From Mycobacterium sp. 141 (GTDB taxonomy: Bacteria > Actinomycetota > Actinomycetes > Mycobacteriales > Mycobacteriaceae), in contig NZ_KB908277.1 in NCBI RefSeq assembly GCF_000382405.1, positions 1-64,000 on the forward strand: a stretch of DNA of 64,000 nt, in the 5' to 3' direction. Position numbers and translations under genes: made by a program. Shown here one piece after another: positions 40,561-50,330 of the stretch. The notes beneath the pieces are model-generated. The model saw only the letters and a list, made by a program, of their open reading frames with translations. It ran no database searches and was not told the origin of the DNA. The first letter of the stretch is position 1; each line of letters starts with the position of its first letter.

Positions 40561-42134
40561 GGACACTGCAGGGTTCCGACCGGTTCCGTAAGGGCCTGAT
40601 GGGCGTGGTTGTCGTCGCGCTCATCATCGGTGTGGGTTCGACGTTGACCAGCGTGCCGATGATCTTCGCGGTGCCGACCTACTATGCGCAGTTCACCGAC
40701 ACCGGTGGTCTGAACCTGGGTGATCGAGTGCGGATCGCCGGCATGGACGTCGGCGACGTCAGGTCGATGGACATCAACGGCGACAGGGTGGTGATCGGCT
40801 ATACGCTCGGCGGCCGCACCATCGGCACCGAGAGCCGGGCCGCGATCCGGACCGACACCATCCTGGGTCGCAAGAACATCGAGATTCAGCCGCGAGGCAA
40901 CCAGACTCTGCCCCCGCGCGGGATTCTGCCGGTAGGCCAGACGACGACGCCCTACCAGATCTACGACGCCATCTTCGACGTCACACGCAACGCCTCGGGC
41001 TGGGACACCCAGTCGGTTCGTCAATCGCTGAATGTGCTGTCGGAGACGGTGGATCAAACCTCGCCGCACCTGAGCGCCGCGCTGGACGGGGTGGCCAGGT
41101 TCTCCGAAACCATCGGCAAGCGTGACGATCAGATCCGGCAACTGCTGGCCAACGCGAACAAGATCGCCACCGTGCTCGGCGACCGCAGCACGCAGGTCAA
41201 CCAGCTGCTGGTGAACGCGCAGACCCTGTTGGCCGCGGTCAACCAGCGCGGCCAGGTCGTCAGCATGCTGTTGGAACGGGTGTCGGCGGTATCGCATCAG
41301 GTCGAGGGCTTGATCAGCGACAACCCGAACCTCAACCACGTGTTGGAGCAGCTCCGCACGGTCAGCGACATCCTGGCCCAGCGCAAGCAGGACCTGGCCG
41401 ACACGTTGAGTATCGCGGGCAAGTTCATCACGTCATTGGCCGAGGCGCTGGCCTCCGGCCCGTACTTCAAGGTCATGCTCGTCAACTTGTTGCCGCCGCA
41501 GATTCTGCAACCGTTCGTCGATGCTGCGTTCAAGAAGCGCGGTATCGATCCCGAGGAGTTCTGGCGCAACGCGGGCCTGCCGTCGTTCCGGTTCCCAGAC
41601 CCCAACGGCGAGCGATTCGAGAACGGCGCACCGCCGCCCGCCCCGACCCCGCTGGAAGGCACTCCCGAGCATCCGGGACCGGCCGTCCCGCCCGGTTCTC
41701 CGTGCTCGTACACGCCGCCCGCCGACGGTATCCCGTCCCCGGGCAACCCGCTGCCGTGTGCGGCCGCCACCACGGGACCGTTCGGCGACAACCCGTACGG
41801 CGCGAACTACACCCCGCCGGACGTCGCCACATCAGCGCCGAATCCGGATGGCGTCGCGCATTCGCCGGGCGTCCCCAGCGCGGTCATCCCCGGTCAGCTG
41901 CCGCCGGATCAGCCGGGTGCGCCGGCGCCGCTGGCCCCCGGTCCGCCGGGTGCCCGCACGGTGCCGGTCAGCCCGCAACCGGGGCCCGACGAGTTCGTCC
42001 CCGGGTTTGCCCCGATACCGCCACCGCTGAACGCACCGCCGGCGCCGCCCGGCCCCGGACCGGAATTACCTCCTGCGGGTACGGCCCCGTTGCCGGGTAA
42101 CCCGCCGTTCCTTCCGCCCGGGTCGCAGGGATAG
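40557..42134 (+). CDS. mce1C: Mce family protein Mce1C with a long Pro-rich tail
   Basis: A 525-residue MCE protein starting at ATG 40557 in an overlap with mce1B. One helix (about 16-35), the MCE domain (FTDTGGLNLGDRVRIAGMDV) and the helical needle segment end near residue 345. The rest, about 180 residues, is a low-complexity Pro/Gly/Ala tail with paired cysteines (SPCSYTPP, PLPCAAAT). Similar tails occur in family members and may contact the outer cell wall. Confidence 0.92.
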   Translation: MRTLQGSDRFRKGLMGVVVVALIIGVGSTLTSVPMIFAVPTYYAQFTDTGGLNLGDRVRIAGMDVGDVRSMDINGDRVVIGYTLGGRTIGTESRAAIRTDTILGRKNIEIQPRGNQTLPPRGILPVGQTTTPYQIYDAIFDVTRNASGWDTQSVRQSLNVLSETVDQTSPHLSAALDGVARFSETIGKRDDQIRQLLANANKIATVLGDRSTQVNQLLVNAQTLLAAVNQRGQVVSMLLERVSAVSHQVEGLISDNPNLNHVLEQLRTVSDILAQRKQDLADTLSIAGKFITSLAEALASGPYFKVMLVNLLPPQILQPFVDAAFKKRGIDPEEFWRNAGLPSFRFPDPNGERFENGAPPPAPTPLEGTPEHPGPAVPPGSPCSYTPPADGIPSPGNPLPCAAATTGPFGDNPYGANYTPPDVATSAPNPDGVAHSPGVPSAVIPGQLPPDQPGAPAPLAPGPPGARTVPVSPQPGPDEFVPGFAPIPPPLNAPPAPPGPGPELPPAGTAPLPGNPPFLPPGSQG

Positions 42135-42154
42135 GTAGGGGGATACGTCGAGCT

Positions 42155-43792
42155 ATGTCAACGATTTTCAACATCCGGAACCTGAAGCTGCCGCATATGT
42201 CGCGGTTGGCGGCGATCGTCGGCGCGGTGGGCGTCGTGTTGGCGTTGGTGGTCGGCTACTTCGGCATCAGCCTGTACAAGAAGCTGACCAACACCACGGT
42301 CACGGCGTACTTCCCCGAGGTACTTGCGCTGTATCCCGGCGACAAGGTCCTCATCATGGGCGTCCGGGTCGGCGCGATCGACAGCATCGAAACCGCCGGC
42401 GACAAGATGAAGGTGGTGTTCCACTTCAACAACCGGTACAAGGTGCCGGAGAACGCCAGTGCCTCGGTGCTCAACCCGAGCCTGGTGGCGTCCCGCGTGA
42501 TCCAGCTGTCACCGCCCTACACCGGCGGCCCGCAGATGCAGGACGGCGCGGTCATCCCGGTCGACCGCACCCAGATCCCCATCGAGTACGACGAGCTGCG
42601 TAATCAGGTGACCCGCCTGCTCGCCGAGCTGGGCCCGACCCCCGAACAGCCCAAGGGTCCGTTCGGCGACGTCATCGAGTCGTTCGCCGACGGCTTCGCC
42701 GGCAAGGGGGAACAGCTCAACCGCACGCTGAACGGTCTGTCGGAGGCGTTGACCACGCTCAACCAGGGCCGCGGGGACTTCTTCACGATCGTCAAGAGCC
42801 TGGCGCTGTTCGTCAATGCGCTGCACAAGAGCGATCAGCAGTTCGTGGCGCTCAACAACGATCTGGTCCAGTTCACCAATTCCTTCTCCAAGGATCAGGA
42901 ACTGTCCAATGCGCTGCAGGACCTCAACCGGGTGCTCAAGACCACTCGCCAGTTCCTCGACCGCAACGGCGGCGTGCTGACCCACGACGTCAACAACCTC
43001 GAAGAGACCACCACGGCGATCCTGCAGCCCGAGCCGCGCAACGGGCTGGAGACGGGTCTGCACGCCTACCCGAACCTCGCCGCGAACTTCGTCAACATCG
43101 TGGCGCCCAATCAGGGTGGCATTATCGGTCTGCCGGTGCTGCCGGGCCTGACCAGCTTCGCCAACCCCTTGCAGTTCATCTGCAGCTCGATCCAGGCGGG
43201 CAGCCGTCTGGGCTACCAGGATTCGGCCGAGTTGTGCGCGCAGTACCTGGCGCCGATCCTGGACGCGATCAAGTCCAACTACCTGCCGTTCGGCATGAAC
43301 CTGGCCAGCACCGCGATGACGCTGCCCAAGCAGATCGCGTACTCCGAGCCGCGGCTGCAGCCGCCGCCGGGGTACAAGGACACCACTGTGCCCGGTATCT
43401 GGGCACGTGACACCTTGTTCTCGCACGGCAACCACGAGCCGGGTTGGACTGTCGCACCGGGCATGCAGGGTGTCCAGGTGCAGCCGTTCACCCAGAACAT
43501 GCTGACTCCGGAGTCGTTGGCCGAGTTGATGGGCGGTCCCGACATCGTGGCTCCACCGGCTCCGCCGGCATTCGGGGTGCCGCCGGGCGGCAACTTACCC
43601 GGCCCACCGAATGCCTACAGCGAGAACACTCCGTTGCCGCCGCCGTGGTATCCACAGCCAGGGCCACCGCCCGGACCGGCGCCCGGCGTCGTTCCAGGAG
43701 ATCCGGTGTCGGCGGTCGCCCCGGCGGCTCCGGCCGCTCCGGCACCCGCACCAGGTGCACCGCCGCTGCCGGCCGAGGCAGGAGGGTCGTAA
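42155..43792 (+). CDS. mce1D: Mce family protein Mce1D with a Pro-rich tail
   Basis: A 545-residue MCE protein with one N-terminal helix (about 15-36), the MCE domain (FPEVLALYPGDKVLIMGVRV), the helical segment, and from about residue 465 a Pro/Ala/Gly-rich tail. The last base of its TAA stop is the first base of the mce1E start. It is a subunit of the Mce1 heterohexamer. Confidence 0.92.
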   Translation: MSTIFNIRNLKLPHMSRLAAIVGAVGVVLALVVGYFGISLYKKLTNTTVTAYFPEVLALYPGDKVLIMGVRVGAIDSIETAGDKMKVVFHFNNRYKVPENASASVLNPSLVASRVIQLSPPYTGGPQMQDGAVIPVDRTQIPIEYDELRNQVTRLLAELGPTPEQPKGPFGDVIESFADGFAGKGEQLNRTLNGLSEALTTLNQGRGDFFTIVKSLALFVNALHKSDQQFVALNNDLVQFTNSFSKDQELSNALQDLNRVLKTTRQFLDRNGGVLTHDVNNLEETTTAILQPEPRNGLETGLHAYPNLAANFVNIVAPNQGGIIGLPVLPGLTSFANPLQFICSSIQAGSRLGYQDSAELCAQYLAPILDAIKSNYLPFGMNLASTAMTLPKQIAYSEPRLQPPPGYKDTTVPGIWARDTLFSHGNHEPGWTVAPGMQGVQVQPFTQNMLTPESLAELMGGPDIVAPPAPPAFGVPPGGNLPGPPNAYSENTPLPPPWYPQPGPPPGPAPGVVPGDPVSAVAPAAPAAPAPAPGAPPLPAEAGGS

Positions 43793-44964
43793 TGCGTCCG
43801 ATGAGGTTGCCGAAGAAACCGGCACCCAAGAGGGTGGGCCTGCGCCTGGCGGCGCTGGCGGCCGCGACGCTGATGTTGACCTCGTGCGGTCAGTGGCGTG
43901 GCATCGCGAACGTCCCGCTGCCAGGCGGTCCGGGCACCGAAAGCGGCCACACCACGCTGTACGTGCAGATGCCCGAAACACTGGCCCTCAACGCCAACAG
44001 CCGGGTGCGGGTCCGCGACGTGTTCGTCGGCCGGGTGCGCAGCATCGAGCTGGTCAACTGGGTGCCCACGTTGACTCTCGACCTGCAGCCGGGCATCGAA
44101 TTGCCGAAGAACACACTGGCCAAGATCGGCCAGACCAGCTTGCTGGGTTCGCAGCACGTCGAGCTCAACCCGCCGGATCAGAATCCGTCCAAGGAGATGC
44201 TGCGCAGCGGCGACACCATCCCGCTGGCGCAGTCCTCGGCGTATCCGACGATCGAGCGGACGCTGGCCGGGATCTCCGGGATTCTGACCGGCGGCGGCAT
44301 CCCCAACATCGAGGTGATCCAGACCGAGGTGTTCAACATCCTCAATGGTCGCGCCGATCAGATCCGGGAGTTCCTGGGCCGGTTGGACACGTTCACCAAC
44401 GAGCTCAACCAGCAGCGCGACGACATCACCCGGGCCATCGATTCGACGAATCAACTGCTCAACATCGTCGCCCAGCGCAACGACACGTTGGATCGGGTGC
44501 TTACCGAGTTCCCGCCGCTGATTCAACATTTCGCCGACACCCGCGATCTGTTCGCCGATGCGGTGACAGCGCTGGGCCGGCTCTCGGCCGCGGCTGACGA
44601 GACGCTGTCGGGAACTAATGCGAATCTGCACACCAATCTGGAGAACCTGCAGCGTCCGCTCAAGCAGCTCAGCCGGGCCGCGCCCTACCTGGTCGGTGCG
44701 CTGAAGCTGATACTCACCGCCCCGTTCAACATCGACAACGTCCCGAAGGTCATTCGGGGCGACTACTTCAACGTGTCGCTGGACCTGGATCTGACCCTGA
44801 GTGCGATCGACAATGCGTTCCTGTCCGGTACCGGTGTCTCGGGCATGCTGCGGGCGCTGGAACAGGCCTGGGGTCGTGATCCGAACACGATGATTCCGGA
44901 TATCCGGTTCACGCCAAATCCGCACGACGTACCCGGTGGCCCGCTGGTGGAAAGGGGGGAATGA
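43792..44964 (+). CDS. mce1E: Mce family lipoprotein Mce1E (LprK)
   Basis: A 390-residue MCE protein starting at ATG 43792 with GGAGG upstream. Unlike the others it has a lipoprotein signal: basic N-terminus, hydrophobic core and lipobox LTSC with the acylated Cys at residue 32. The MCE domain follows (MPETLALNANSRVRVRDVFV). Lipid anchoring of the E subunit is a rule in mce operons, where it is called LprK for mce1. Confidence 0.92.
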   Translation: MRPMRLPKKPAPKRVGLRLAALAAATLMLTSCGQWRGIANVPLPGGPGTESGHTTLYVQMPETLALNANSRVRVRDVFVGRVRSIELVNWVPTLTLDLQPGIELPKNTLAKIGQTSLLGSQHVELNPPDQNPSKEMLRSGDTIPLAQSSAYPTIERTLAGISGILTGGGIPNIEVIQTEVFNILNGRADQIREFLGRLDTFTNELNQQRDDITRAIDSTNQLLNIVAQRNDTLDRVLTEFPPLIQHFADTRDLFADAVTALGRLSAAADETLSGTNANLHTNLENLQRPLKQLSRAAPYLVGALKLILTAPFNIDNVPKVIRGDYFNVSLDLDLTLSAIDNAFLSGTGVSGMLRALEQAWGRDPNTMIPDIRFTPNPHDVPGGPLVERGE

Positions 44965-44965
44965 G

Positions 44966-46525
44966 GTGCTGCTGACCCGCTTCATCAAGATGCAGCTCGT
45001 CATCTTCCTGACGCTGACGCTGGTCGCGCTGGCCGTGCTGGCCGTGGTGTACCTCCGCCTGCCGACCTGGGCAGGCGTGGGGATGTACAACCTGAACGCC
45101 GAGTTGCCCAACTCGGCGGGCCTGTACAAGACCGCCAACGTCACGTACCGCGGTACCACCATCGGGAAGGTCACCTCGGTGGAGCCCACCGAGACCGGTA
45201 CCCGGATCCAGATGAACATCTACGACCAGTTCAAGATCCCCACCGACGCCACGGCCAACGTGCACTCGGTGTCGGCGGTCGGTGAGCAGTTCATCGATCT
45301 GATCTCCGCCGGGGAGTCGAATACGTACTTCGCGTCGGGCGACACCATCAGGAAGGGCACCGTGCCCGCTGAGGTGGGGCCGGCGCTCGATGCCGCCGAG
45401 CACGGTCTGTCGGTGCTGCCGAAGGAGAAGATCGGCCTGCTGCTCGACGAGACCGCAAAAGCGGTCGGTGGCTTGGGCCCGTCACTGCAGCGTCTGGTCG
45501 ATTCGACGCAGGCGATCGCGAGCGATTTCAAGGACAACCTGGACCCGGTGAACGACATCGTCACCAACTCCGGGCCGATCATCGACAGTCAGGTGAATTC
45601 GGGCGACGCGATCTCGCGCTGGGCGAAGAATCTGAACACGATCTCCGCCCAGACTGCCCAGAATGATGCGGTGCTACGGAGCGGCATCCAGCAGGCCGCA
45701 CCGACTGCGGATCAGTTGAACGCGGTGTTCGGGGACGTCCGGGAGTCGCTGCCGCAGACGTTGGCGAACCTCGAGATCGTCATCGACATGCTCAAGCGCT
45801 ACCACAAGAATGTCGAGCAGGCGTTGGTGGTGCTGCCGCAGGGCGGCTCGATCGCGCAGGTACTCACGACCTTTCAGCCGGAAGCCCTGATTCACCTCGG
45901 CCTCGGGATCAACGCGCCGCCACCGTGCCTCACGGGGTTCTTGCCGGCATCGCAGTGGCGGGGTCCCGCCGACACCACGACGGCGCCGGTGCCGTCGGGC
46001 CTGTACTGCAAGATCCCCAAGGACGCGCAGAATGCGGTCCGTGGGGCGCGTAACTACCCGTGCGCCGATGTGCCGGGCAAGCGCGCGGCCACCCCGGCCG
46101 AGTGCCGCAGCAATGAACCGTACGTACCGCTCGGCACCAACCCGTGGTACGGCGACCCGAATCAGGTCCGCAACTGTCCGGCCCCGGCCGCGCGATGCGA
46201 CCAGCCTGTGGATCCGGGCCGGGTGATCCCCGCGCCCTCGGTGAACACCGGATTGAACCCGTTGCCGGCGAGTATGTTACCGCCCACTGAAGTGGGCGGA
46301 TCGGCTCCGACCAGCGATCCGCTGACCGCGCCGCGAGGGGGTAGCGTCATTTGCAGTGGACAGCAGCCGAATCCATGCATCTACACTCCGGCAGCAGGTT
46401 CGACGGCGATCTATAGCCCGTCAAGCGGTGAGGTGGTCGGTCCGGACGGTGTGAAGTACTCCGTCACCAACTCGAATAGACCAGGAGATGACGGATGGAA
46501 GGAGATGCTGGCGCCAGCCAGCTGA
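44966..46525 (+). CDS. mce1F: Mce family protein Mce1F
   Basis: A 519-residue MCE protein. GTG 44966 gives VLLTRFIKMQLVIFLTL, matching the family start, with one helix and then the MCE domain (AELPNSAGLYKTANVTYRGT). Long helical and then Pro/Cys-containing regions follow, ending with LAPAS. It overlaps the first mam gene by 31 bases, so expression of the accessory genes is tied to it. Confidence 0.92.
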   Translation: MLLTRFIKMQLVIFLTLTLVALAVLAVVYLRLPTWAGVGMYNLNAELPNSAGLYKTANVTYRGTTIGKVTSVEPTETGTRIQMNIYDQFKIPTDATANVHSVSAVGEQFIDLISAGESNTYFASGDTIRKGTVPAEVGPALDAAEHGLSVLPKEKIGLLLDETAKAVGGLGPSLQRLVDSTQAIASDFKDNLDPVNDIVTNSGPIIDSQVNSGDAISRWAKNLNTISAQTAQNDAVLRSGIQQAAPTADQLNAVFGDVRESLPQTLANLEIVIDMLKRYHKNVEQALVVLPQGGSIAQVLTTFQPEALIHLGLGINAPPPCLTGFLPASQWRGPADTTTAPVPSGLYCKIPKDAQNAVRGARNYPCADVPGKRAATPAECRSNEPYVPLGTNPWYGDPNQVRNCPAPAARCDQPVDPGRVIPAPSVNTGLNPLPASMLPPTEVGGSAPTSDPLTAPRGGSVICSGQQPNPCIYTPAAGSTAIYSPSSGEVVGPDGVKYSVTNSNRPGDDGWKEMLAPAS

Positions 46526-47133
46526 ACCTCGCCGGCCAGCAGGACACCGAACATCCAGAACCTCGTGCCGAGGAGGCTATAGGGCAGTCCGGCGGGCCGG
46601 AAGTCACGCCGGCTGCTGAAATCGAGCGGCGTCCGTCCCGGCTGGGCCGGGGCGCGATGGCCGCGATCAGTGCGGGGTTGCTCGTCCTGACGGCGCTGGC
46701 CGGTACCGGGGGCTACCTCGCGTTGCGGTCGCACGGCGAGAGCGAGCAGATCGCTCGCGACGAGGCGGCGGCACTGCAAGCGGCCAAGGATTGCGTGACG
46801 GCGACGCAGGCGCCCGACACGGCAGCGATGGCGGCGGCCCAGGCCAAGATCATCGACTGTTCGACCGGTGACTTCGGTGCGCAGTCGGTGCTCTACAGCA
46901 GCATGCTGGTGGACGCCTATCAGGCGGCAAACGTCAAGGTCCAGGTCTCGGACCTGCGGGCCGCGGTGGAGAAGCACAACGAGGACGGCTCGATGGATCT
47001 GTTGGTCGCGGTCCGCGTAGTCGTCAGCAACAGCGAGAAGTCCGACGAGGAGCAGGGCTACCGGCTTCGGGTGAAGATGGCGCCCGACGAGGGTGTCTAC
47101 AAAGTGGCCAGGCTCGACCAGGTCACCTCGTGA
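46495..47133 (+). CDS. mam1A: Mce-associated membrane protein Mam1A (Rv0175-like)
   Basis: A 212-residue protein with a cytoplasmic N-terminus, one helix (about residues 56-76) and an extracytoplasmic domain of the Mam/tim44-like type ending YRLRVKMAPDEGVYKVARLDQ. Mam proteins stabilise Mce complexes. Position directly after mce1F, and the order of the four following genes, match Rv0175-Rv0178. Confidence 0.87.
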   Translation: MEGDAGASQLNLAGQQDTEHPEPRAEEAIGQSGGPEVTPAAEIERRPSRLGRGAMAAISAGLLVLTALAGTGGYLALRSHGESEQIARDEAAALQAAKDCVTATQAPDTAAMAAAQAKIIDCSTGDFGAQSVLYSSMLVDAYQAANVKVQVSDLRAAVEKHNEDGSMDLLVAVRVVVSNSEKSDEEQGYRLRVKMAPDEGVYKVARLDQVTS

Positions 47134-48134
47134 CGACCGTATTGGACACTGCTTCCTTGGACACCGTTTCGTCGGACACCGTCGACTCGCAGACCGCAAC
47201 CGCCGCCCCGGAACCGGTGTTGGCGTCTTGGCCGGTGCGTGCGGGCGCGTTCGCCATCGACGTCCTGTTGGGGCTGGCCGTGATCGTGACGCTGGGGGTG
47301 CTGGCGTCGGCATCGCCGACCCACGGCTGGCCGTGGTGGGTGTACGTCGGCGTGGCTGTTGCGGTGGTGGTCGCGATGTTGGTCAACCGCGTTGTTGCGC
47401 CCGCGACGACCGGCTGGACGCTGGGCCGGTCGGTGTTCGGTATCCGGGTGGTGACCGCCGGCGGTGACGTGGGGCTGGTCCGGTTGACGTTGCGTGAACT
47501 CGCGCATCTGCTGGACACCGCCGCCCTGTGCATCGGCTGGCTGTGGCCGCTGTGGGACAGCCGCAATCGGACATTCGCCGATCTGCTGGCCCGCACCGAG
47601 GTGCACCGGGTCGCGGTGGCCGAAGAGCAGGTGCGCGGTGTCCGCCGGCGGGCCGCGGTGGTCATGCTGGTGGCTGCGCTGTTGTGTGGTTCTGCGGCAG
47701 GACTGGGTTATTGGGGCTCATACCGCCAGGAGCTGACGATCCAGCAGGCTCGCGCACAGCTCGCCGACCAGGGACCGCGGACCGTCGAACAGCTGCTGAG
47801 CTACGGCGTCGACTCGATGGAAAAGGATTTCGCCAGGGCGCTGACCGTGACCACCGACACCTACCGTCCGCAGTTGGCCGAGCAGCAGGCGGCGGTACGC
47901 AAGGCCGGTCCAAACACCAACGAGTACTGGGCCGTGAGCAGCGCCGTGCTACCCGGGTCGACCAAGACCGCGGGAACGATGTTGCTGGCGTTGCAGGGCC
48001 AGCGCGGCACCGACCCGAAGAACCTGAAGTTCCTCACCGCGACGGTGCGCGTCGACTTCCGCAAGATCGATGGGCAGTGGCGGGTGGACAACCTCACCGT
48101 GCTCACGAAGCCACAGATGAATGGGGCGGGTTGA
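47130..48134 (+). CDS. mam1B: RDD-domain Mce-associated protein Mam1B (Rv0176-like)
   Basis: A 334-residue protein combining an RDD membrane domain (about residues 28-150, with helices around VLLGLAVIVTLGVLAS and the typical GWTLGRSVFGIRVV) with a C-terminal Mam-type extracytoplasmic domain. The same fusion is found in Rv0176. It overlaps mam1A by four bases. Confidence 0.87.
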   Translation: MTTVLDTASLDTVSSDTVDSQTATAAPEPVLASWPVRAGAFAIDVLLGLAVIVTLGVLASASPTHGWPWWVYVGVAVAVVVAMLVNRVVAPATTGWTLGRSVFGIRVVTAGGDVGLVRLTLRELAHLLDTAALCIGWLWPLWDSRNRTFADLLARTEVHRVAVAEEQVRGVRRRAAVVMLVAALLCGSAAGLGYWGSYRQELTIQQARAQLADQGPRTVEQLLSYGVDSMEKDFARALTVTTDTYRPQLAEQQAAVRKAGPNTNEYWAVSSAVLPGSTKTAGTMLLALQGQRGTDPKNLKFLTATVRVDFRKIDGQWRVDNLTVLTKPQMNGAG

Positions 48135-48688
48135 TGAGCCCGCGGCGCAAGATCGACACCGCGGAGGCAGATTACTTTGCGGTGCAACCGAAGTCACCCA
48201 TGCGATGGGGGCTGCCGGTGGTGGCGGTGCTGTCGACTCTGCTGATCGCGGCGGCCATCGCCGGCAGCGTGTTCATGTTGGTGCGCCACGTGTCAGATGA
48301 TCGGGCTCAGGGGAACGCCGCGGGGGCGCTGGGAGCGGCGCGCGAGTTCATGGCCGATTACATGACGATCGATCCGTATCACGCGAACCCTTACGCCGAT
48401 AACATCCTGAACAAATGGGCCACTGGCGATTTCGCGAAAATGTTCAAAGAAAGAGAGAACGAGATCGTCGTCCAGGTGGCCCGCGCGGAGCCGACCAAGG
48501 GCACCGTCGAAGACGCGGGCATCCAGCGCTGGAACGACAACGGCAGCGCTGATGTGCTGGTCGCGGCCAAGACGAGCACCCGGTCACCCGATGGGAAATC
48601 GATAATCGAGAGCGGAAACCGCTGGGTGGTCACGACGATTCGAGAGGGACAGCAGTGGAAGATCAGCCAGCTGAATCAGGTGATCTGA
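48134..48688 (+). CDS. mam1C: Mce-associated membrane protein Mam1C (Rv0177-like)
   Basis: A 184-residue single-helix protein starting at ATG 48134. A short cytoplasmic tail is followed by one helix (about 26-50) and a Mam domain ending GQQWKISQLNQVI, the typical final strand pattern. It overlaps mam1D by 34 bases. Confidence 0.85.
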   Translation: MSPRRKIDTAEADYFAVQPKSPMRWGLPVVAVLSTLLIAAAIAGSVFMLVRHVSDDRAQGNAAGALGAAREFMADYMTIDPYHANPYADNILNKWATGDFAKMFKERENEIVVQVARAEPTKGTVEDAGIQRWNDNGSADVLVAAKTSTRSPDGKSIIESGNRWVVTTIREGQQWKISQLNQVI

Positions 48689-49581
48689 CCACCGAACGGT
48701 CGGAGGAGGCAGGCCCGGGAAATTCGGCCGAGCCGCGTCGGCGCCGACGGATGCCGTGGCAGCGCAAGGTCGAAGAGGCGCCGGTCGATACCGAGGCCGT
48801 GGCGGAAACCGAGTCGTCCGATGAGACGGCAACCGACGGGCCGGAGTCCGACCAACTCTCGACGAGCACGCCCTCGCCGGAGGCCGGCCCCAAATCGCGG
48901 ACGCCGGTCGGTAAAGGTCGCCGCGTGGCCGCCGGTGAGGCTGAGGACGCTGCGGCGAACGATGAATCTGATGAATTACCAACAGATTCGGATGAGGCGG
49001 CGGATTCCGAGGGGCCGGCCGAACCTGAGGACGAGAACGCCGAAACCATCATGGTGCCGTTCCGCCCGGCGGGGAAGCGGTTGACGTATGCGGCGGCCGG
49101 GGCCGCGGCGTTGTTCGTGGCGGCGGGGGCCTTTGCGGGCGCCATGGTGCAGCCGTACCTGGCGGATCAGGCGCTGGTCGCGACCAAGCTGAAGGTCGCC
49201 GAGACGGCGGCCGACGCGATCACCACGCTGTGGACCTACACACCGGACAACATCGATTCCCTGCCGCAGCGCGCGTCCCAGTACTTGTCGGGTGATTTCG
49301 CCGTGCAGTACCGCACATTCGTCGACTCGATCGTGCCGACCAACAAGCAGGCGCAAGTCTCCAGCAACACCCAGGTGATGGGCACGGCAGTGGAGACCAT
49401 CGGGCCGGACGAAGCGACTGCGATCGTGTACACCAACTCGGTGTCGACCAGCCCGATCACCAAGAACATCCCGTCGCTGCGCTACCTGTCCTACCGGCTG
49501 ACGCTCAAGCGTGACGGTGGCACATGGCGGATCACGCAGATGCCCGCGTTGACCAAGCTGGATCTCTCGCCGCAGCTGTAA
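48655..49581 (+). CDS. mam1D: Mce-associated membrane protein Mam1D (Rv0178-like)
   Basis: A 308-residue protein beginning at GTG 48655. A long, acidic, Glu/Ser/Pro-rich cytoplasmic part (about 1-135) precedes one helix (about 142-165) and a Mam domain with the family ending DGGTWRITQMPALTKLDL. It is the last gene of the mce1 operon. Confidence 0.86.
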   Translation: MEDQPAESGDLTTERSEEAGPGNSAEPRRRRRMPWQRKVEEAPVDTEAVAETESSDETATDGPESDQLSTSTPSPEAGPKSRTPVGKGRRVAAGEAEDAAANDESDELPTDSDEAADSEGPAEPEDENAETIMVPFRPAGKRLTYAAAGAAALFVAAGAFAGAMVQPYLADQALVATKLKVAETAADAITTLWTYTPDNIDSLPQRASQYLSGDFAVQYRTFVDSIVPTNKQAQVSSNTQVMGTAVETIGPDEATAIVYTNSVSTSPITKNIPSLRYLSYRLTLKRDGGTWRITQMPALTKLDLSPQL

Positions 49582-49597
49582 CCTGAGAAACCAGGCG

Positions 49598-50266
49598 ATG
49601 GCCATTCAGTCACCGGTATCCGACCGGCTCACCGTTACCGCGCTACTGTTGCTCACCTTCGCGACCGGTGTGGTCGATGCGGTCAGTGTGCTGGTGCTCG
49701 GCCATGTGTTCGTCGCGAACATGACCGGCAACGTGATTTTTCTCGGGTTCTGGTTGGTGCCGCACTCCGGGGTGGATCTTGCGGCGGCGGTTGTCGCCTT
49801 CGTCAGTTTCGTCGTGGGCACCGTGGTGGGCGGGCGGTTCGCGCGGCACCTCCAAAGCAGTCCCCGGACCTGGCTGACGGTCACGCATTCGGTGGAAGTC
49901 GTTATTTTGCTGATGCTTTCGGCCCTGGCCGGCGCCGGTGTGCTCGACTATCAGGACAACCGCAAGCTGATCCTCATCTCGGGTCTGGCGATCACTTTCG
50001 GTATCCAGAACGCCACCGCGCGGCAGTTCGGCATCCAGGAACTCAGTACCACGGTGCTTACCCAGACGATCGTGGGCATCGGGCTCGACAGCCGTCTGGC
50101 CGGCGGCACCGGTGAGCGGGCGAAGCTGCGCTACGGCGTCGTGGCGACCATGATGGGCGGCGCAATGGTCGGTGCGTCGCTGACTCTGGTCGCCGTGGCG
50201 CCGGTGATTGCGTTGGCGGCGTTGGTCATTGCGGTGAGCGCGTTGATCTTCCGGTTCGGCTCTTGA
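49598..50266 (+). CDS. DUF1275 (YoaK-like) membrane protein
   Basis: A 222-residue protein with about six helices. Diagnostic DUF1275 stretches are TGVVDAVSVLVLGHVFVANM and GLAITFGIQNATARQFGIQE. The family is uncharacterised membrane protein. It follows mam1D by 16 bases, so it may be read through from mce1, but it is not a usual mce gene. Confidence 0.82.
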   Translation: MAIQSPVSDRLTVTALLLLTFATGVVDAVSVLVLGHVFVANMTGNVIFLGFWLVPHSGVDLAAAVVAFVSFVVGTVVGGRFARHLQSSPRTWLTVTHSVEVVILLMLSALAGAGVLDYQDNRKLILISGLAITFGIQNATARQFGIQELSTTVLTQTIVGIGLDSRLAGGTGERAKLRYGVVATMMGGAMVGASLTLVAVAPVIALAALVIAVSALIFRFGS

Positions 50267-50330
50267 GAGTTCGAGGCAAATCGACCAGGGCACCAGGTTT
50301 GATGGGTCGGCAGAGGTGCCGGATGCTTGG